Source: Nemertoderma westbladi | Taxonomy: Eukaryota; Xenacoelomorpha; Nemertodermatida; Nemertodermatidae | DNA length: 64,000 nucleotides | Reading direction: 5' to 3' | Assembly: GCA_032718475.1 (NCBI GenBank) | Contig: JAUCBJ010001183.1 | Span: 1 to 64,000, forward strand | Part shown: positions 60,001 to 64,000 of the stretch, piece by piece | Layout: every line of letters begins with the position of its first letter | How positions within the stretch are numbered: position 1 is the stretch's first letter | Position numbers and translations under genes: made by a program | The notes under the pieces: model-generated | Told to the model about the DNA's origin: nothing | What the model saw: the letters and a program-made list of their open reading frames with translations, nothing else | Databases searched by the model: none

Positions 60001-63000
60001 CCCGGTAGATGATAGTAGAGTAAACAAAACTTGAGTGCTGTGTGAACCCGGTAGATGAGTAGTAGAGTAAACAAAACTTAGAGTGCTGTGTGAACCCGGT
60101 AGATGAGTAGTAGAGTAAACAAAACTTAGAGTGCTGTGTGAACCCGGTAGATGAGTAGTAGTGTAAACAAAACTTTGAGTGCTGTGTGAACCCGGTAGTA
60201 GTAGAGTAAACAAAACGTAGGCTGTGTGAACCCGGTAGAGGAGTAGTAGAGTAAACAAAACTTAGAGTGCTGTGTGAACCCGGTAGATGAGTAGTAGAGT
60301 AAACAAAACTTAGAGTGCTGTGTGAACCCGGTAGATGAGTAGTAGAGTAAACAAAACTTAGAGTGCTGTGTGAACCCGGTAGATGAGTAGTAGAGTAAAC
60401 AAAACGTAGGCTGTGTGAACCCGGTAGAGGAGTAGTAGAGTAAACAAAACTTAGAGTGCTGTGTGAACCCGGTAGATGAGTAGTAGAGTAAACAAAACTT
60501 AGAGTGCTGTGTGAACCTGGTAGATGAGTAGTAGAGTAAACAAAACTTAGAGTGCTGTGTGAACCCGGTAGAGGAGTAGTAGAGTAAACAAAACTTAGAG
60601 TGCTGTGTGAACCCGGTAGATGAGTAGTAGAGTAAACAAAACTTAGAGTGCTGTGTGAACCCGGTAGATGAGTAGTAGAGTAAACAAAACTTAGAGTGCT
60701 GTGTGAACCCGGTAGATGAGTAGTAGTGTAAACAAAACTTTGAGTGCTGTGTGAACCCGGTAGATGAGTAGTAGAGTAAACAAAACGTAGGCTGTGTGAA
60801 CCCGGTAGATGAGTAGTAGAGTAAACAAAACTTAGAGTGATGTGTGAACCCGGTAGATGAGTAGTAGAGTAAACAAAACTTAGAGTTCTGTGTGAACCCG
60901 GTAGATGAGTAGTAGAGTAAACAAAACTTTGAGTGCTGTGTGAACCCGGTAGATGAGTAGTAGTGTAAACAAAACTTTGAGTGCTGTGTGAACCCGGTAG
61001 TAGTAGAGTAAACAAAACGTAGGCTGTGTGAACCCGGTAGAGGAGTAGTAGAGTAAACAAAACTTAGAGTGCTGTGTGAACCCGGTAGATGAGTAGTAGA
61101 GTAAACAAAACTTAGAGTGCTGTGTGAACCCGGTAGATGAGTAGTAGTGTAAACAAAACTTTGAGTGCTGTGTGAACCCGGTAGTAGTAGAGTAAACAAA
61201 ACGTAGGCTGTGTGAACCCGGTAGAGGAGTAGTAGAGTAAACAAAACTTAGAGTGCTGTGTGAACCCGGTAGATGAGTAGTAGAGTAAACAAAACTTAGA
61301 GTGCTGTGTGAACCCGGTAGATGAGTAGTAGAGTAAACAAAACTTAGAGTGCTGTGTGAACCCGGTAGATGAGTAGTAGAGTAAACAAAACGTAGGCTGT
61401 GTGAACCCGGTAGAGGAGTAGTAGAGTAAACAAAACTTAGAGTGCTGTGTGAACCCGGTAGATGAGTAGTAGAGTAAACAAAACTTAGAGTGCTGTGTGA
61501 ACCTGGTAGATGAGTAGTAGAGTAAACAAAACTTAGAGTGCTGTGTGAACCCGGTAGAGGAGTAGTAGAGTAAACAAAACTTAGAGTGCTGTGTGAACCC
61601 GGTAGATGAGTAGTAGAGTAAACAAAACTTAGAGTGCTGTGTGAACCCGGTAGATGAGTAGTAGAGTAAACAAAACTTAGAGTGCTGTGTGAACCCGGTA
61701 GATGAGTAGTAGTGTAAACAAAACTTTGAGTGCTGTGTGAACCCGGTAGATGAGTAGTAGAGTAAACAAAACGTAGGCTGTGTGAACCCGGTAGATGAGT
61801 AGTAGAGTAAACAAAACTTAGAGTGATGTGTGAACCCGGTAGATGAGTAGTAGAGTAAACAAAACTTAGAGTTCTGTGTGAACCCGGTAGATGAGTAGTA
61901 GAGTAAACAAAACTTTGAGTGCTGTGTGAACCCGGTAGCTGAGTAGTAGAGTAAACAAAACTTAGAGTGCTGTGTGAACCTGGTAGATGAGTAGTAGAGT
62001 AAACAAAACTTAGAGTGCTGTGTGAACCCGGTAGAGGAGTAGTAGAGTAAACAAAACTTAGAGTGCTGTGTGAACCCGGTAGATGAGTAGTAGAGTGCTG
62101 TGTGAACCTGGTAGCTGAGTAGTAGAGTAAACAAAACTTTGAGTTCTGTGTGAACCCGGTAGATGAGTAGTAGAGTAAACAAAACGTAGGCTGTGTGAAC
62201 CCGGTAGAGGAGTAGTAGAGTAAACAAAACTTAGAGTGCTGTGTGAACCCGGTAGATGAGTAGTAGAGTAAACAAAACTTAGAGTGCTGTGTGAACCCGG
62301 TAGATGAGTAGTAGTGTAAACAAAACTTTGAGTGCTGTGTGAACCCGGTAGATGAGTAGTAGAGTAAACAAAACGTAGGCTGTGTGAACCCGGTAGAGGA
62401 GTAGTAGAGTAAACAAAACTTAGAGTGCTGTGTGAACCCGGTAGATGAGTAGTAGAGTAAACAAAACTTAGAGTGCTGTGTGAACCCGGTAGATGAGTAG
62501 TAGAGTAAACAAAACTTAGAGTGCTGTGTGAACCCGGTAGATGAGTAGTAGAGTAAACAAAACGTAGGCTGTGTGAACCCGGTAGAGGAGTAGTAGAGTA
62601 AACACAACTTAGAGTGCTGTGTGAACCCGGTAGATGAGTAGTAGAGTAAACAAAACTTAGAGTGCTGTGTGAACCCGGTAGATGAGTAGTAGAGTAAACA
62701 AAACTTAGAGTGCTGTGTGAACCCGGTAGAGGAGTAGTAGAGTAAACAAAACTTAGAGTGCTGTGTGAACCCGGTAGATGAGTAGTAGAGTAAACAAAAC
62801 TTAGAGTGCTGTGTGAACCCGGTAGATGAGTAGTAGAGTAAACAAAACTTAGAGTGCTGTGTGAACCCGGTAGATGAGTAGTAGTGTAAACAAAACTTTG
62901 AGTGCTGTGTGAACCCGGTAGATGAGTAGTAGAGTAAACAAAACGTAGGCTGTGTGAACCCAGTAGATGAGTAGTAGAGTAAACAAAACTTAGAGTGCTG

Positions 63001-64000
63001 TGTGAACCCGGTAGATGAGTAGTAGAGTAAACAAAACTTAGAGTGCTGTGTGAACCCGGTAGATGAGTAGTAGAGTAAACAAAACTTAGAGTGCTGTGTG
63101 AACCCGGTAGATGAGTAGTAGAGTAAACAAAACGTAGGCTGTGTGAACCCGGTAGCTGAGTAGTAGAGTAAACAAAACTTAGAGTGCTGTGTGAACCCGG
63201 TAGATGAGTAGTAGAGTAAACAAAACTTAGAGTGCTGTGTGAACCCGGTAGATGAGTAGTAGAGTAAACAAAACTTAGAGTGCTGTGTGAATCCGGTAGA
63301 TGAGTAGTAGAGTAAACAAAACTTAGAGTTCTGTGTGAACCCGGTAGATGAGTAGTAGAGTAAACACAACTCTGAGTGCTGTGTGAACCCGGTAGATGAG
63401 TAGTAGAGTAAACACAACTTTGAGTGCTGTGTGAACCCGGTAGATGAGTAGTAGAGTAAACAAAACTTAGAGTGCTATGTGAACCCGGTAGATGAGTAGT
63501 AGAGTAAACAAAACTTAGAGTGCTGTGTGAACCCGGTAGATGAGTAGTAGAGTAAACAAAACTTAGAGTGCTGTGTGAACCTGGTAGATGAGTAGTAGAG
63601 TAAACAAAACTTTGAGTGCTGTGTGAACCCGGTAGATGAGTAGTAGAGTAAACAAAACTTTGAGTGCTGTGTGAACCCGGTAGATGAGTAGTAGAGTAAA
63701 CAAAACTTAGAGTGCTGTGTGAACCCGGTAGATGAGTAGTAGAGTAAACAAAACTTTGAGTGCTGTGTGAACCCGGTAGATGAGTACTAGAGTAAACAAA
63801 TCTTTGAGTGCTGTGTGAACCCGGTAGATGAGTAGTAGAGTAAACAAAACTTTGAGTGCTATGTGAACCCGGTAGATGAGTAGTAGAGTAAACAAAACTT
63901 AGAGTGCTGTGTGAACCCGGTAGATGAGTAGTAGAGTAAACAAAACGCTATGTGAACCTGGTAGATGAGTAGTAGAGTAAACAAAACTTAGAGTGGTGTG
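57040..64000 (+). repeat. Tandem higher-order repeat with 4148-bp offset, truncated by window end
   Basis: The block 57040-59852 recurs at 61188-64000. Landmarks keep an offset of 4148 bp: GAGTGATG at 57673 and 61821, and TGAGTACTAGAG with AAATCTTTGAG at 59633 and 63781. The second copy is cut by the window edge, so at least this period continues beyond it. Confidence 0.88.
60150..61240 (+). repeat. Cluster of 43-bp monomers (CGGTAGTAGTAGAG)
   Basis: Monomers missing 5 bp in the GTAGATGAGTAG region occur near 60193, 60997 and 61181, each embedded in the same four-monomer context: AGTAGTGTAAAC before it and ACGTAGGCTG after it. The last two are about 184 bp apart, which suggests a very local re-duplication. 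One more copy lies at about 44641. Confidence 0.75.

Larger units (their letters stand above)
9262..64000 (+). repeat. 48-bp satellite array, about 54.7 kb, open at the right end
   Basis: The reference monomer is 9303-9350. It begins GAGTGCTGTGTGAACC, contains ACCCGGTAG and ATGAGTAGTAGAG, and ends GTAAACAAAACTTA. It is 65% purine on this strand and 42% GC, with one CpG. Roughly 1,100-1,200 monomers follow head to tail without any inserted unique sequence or inversion. Length variants are 32, 41, 43, 45 and 49 bp. Common point variants are GATGAG to GAGGAG or GCTGAG, CTTAG to CTTTG or CGTAG, and AGTAAAC to AGCAAAC. The array starts abruptly at CAAAACTTA (9262). It has no relation to known telomere repeats. 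The family is not recognised. Confidence 0.97.

Noticed and set aside
9262-64000. Dozens of long minus-strand open frames (up to 1,334 codons) as genes
   Set aside because: They are translations of a 48-bp satellite. Length variants of 32, 41 and 49 bp shift the frame freely, overlapping frames are open simultaneously, and no promoter, unique N-terminus or domain is present.
9262-64000. CRISPR array
   Set aside because: Repeats are contiguous, with no unique spacers, and the context is eukaryotic.
9262-64000. Centromere identity through a CENP-B box
   Set aside because: The monomer contains CCGGG on the minus strand, but the CENP-B box pattern TTCGNNNNANNCGGG does not fit.

Overview
This is eukaryotic, non-coding-rich DNA, most likely from an invertebrate animal. 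Evidence: a decayed Ty3/Gypsy LTR retroelement, a decayed RTE-like non-LTR reverse transcriptase of a type common in cnidarian and mollusc genomes, a tRNA-derived SINE-like insertion, and a very long satellite array. No intact host gene, rRNA or true tRNA gene was recognised. The species cannot be named from the sequence.

Region 1 (1-4740): an AT-rich flank holding a 235-bp non-LTR tail insertion with a 5-bp target-site duplication, then a GC-rich Ty3/Gypsy element on the minus strand. Reading minus, it has a remnant of gag (zinc knuckles only), protease, reverse transcriptase, RNase H, integrase and a basic C-terminal tail, then a polypurine tract and the 3' LTR. The coding region has three frame breaks. 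Most of gag and a normal 5' LTR are missing. In their place is a perfect 71-bp palindrome built from the first 50 bp of the LTR, which looks like a snap-back copy.

Region 2 (4741-9261): AT-rich sequence with no supported gene. It contains a diverged relative of the left flank, a long poly-G tract, the SINE-like element, several old degenerate tandem duplications, and an RTE-like pol pseudogene (7343-8340, minus) that ends in a TAG microsatellite.

Region 3 (9262-64000, running off the window): about 54.7 kb of one satellite with a 48-bp monomer, roughly 1,100-1,200 copies. Each full monomer carries one CpG (in ACCCGGTAG) and one perfect forkhead-type core (GTAAACA). The CpG decays repeatedly to TpG or CpA, as expected of methylated DNA. 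Variant monomers of 32, 41, 43, 45 and 49 bp act as landmarks. They show nested higher-order repeats at offsets of 971, 2651, 2141/2237, 4148, 4323/4419 and 12385 bp, so the array has grown by recent multi-kilobase duplications. Two of the three minus-strand frames have no stop in the canonical monomer. The resulting giant 'proteins' (up to 1,334 residues) are by-products of the repeat and not credible genes.

The most unusual items are the snap-back palindrome at the 5' end of the Gypsy element and the layered satellite with its forkhead motif and CpG-decay signature.
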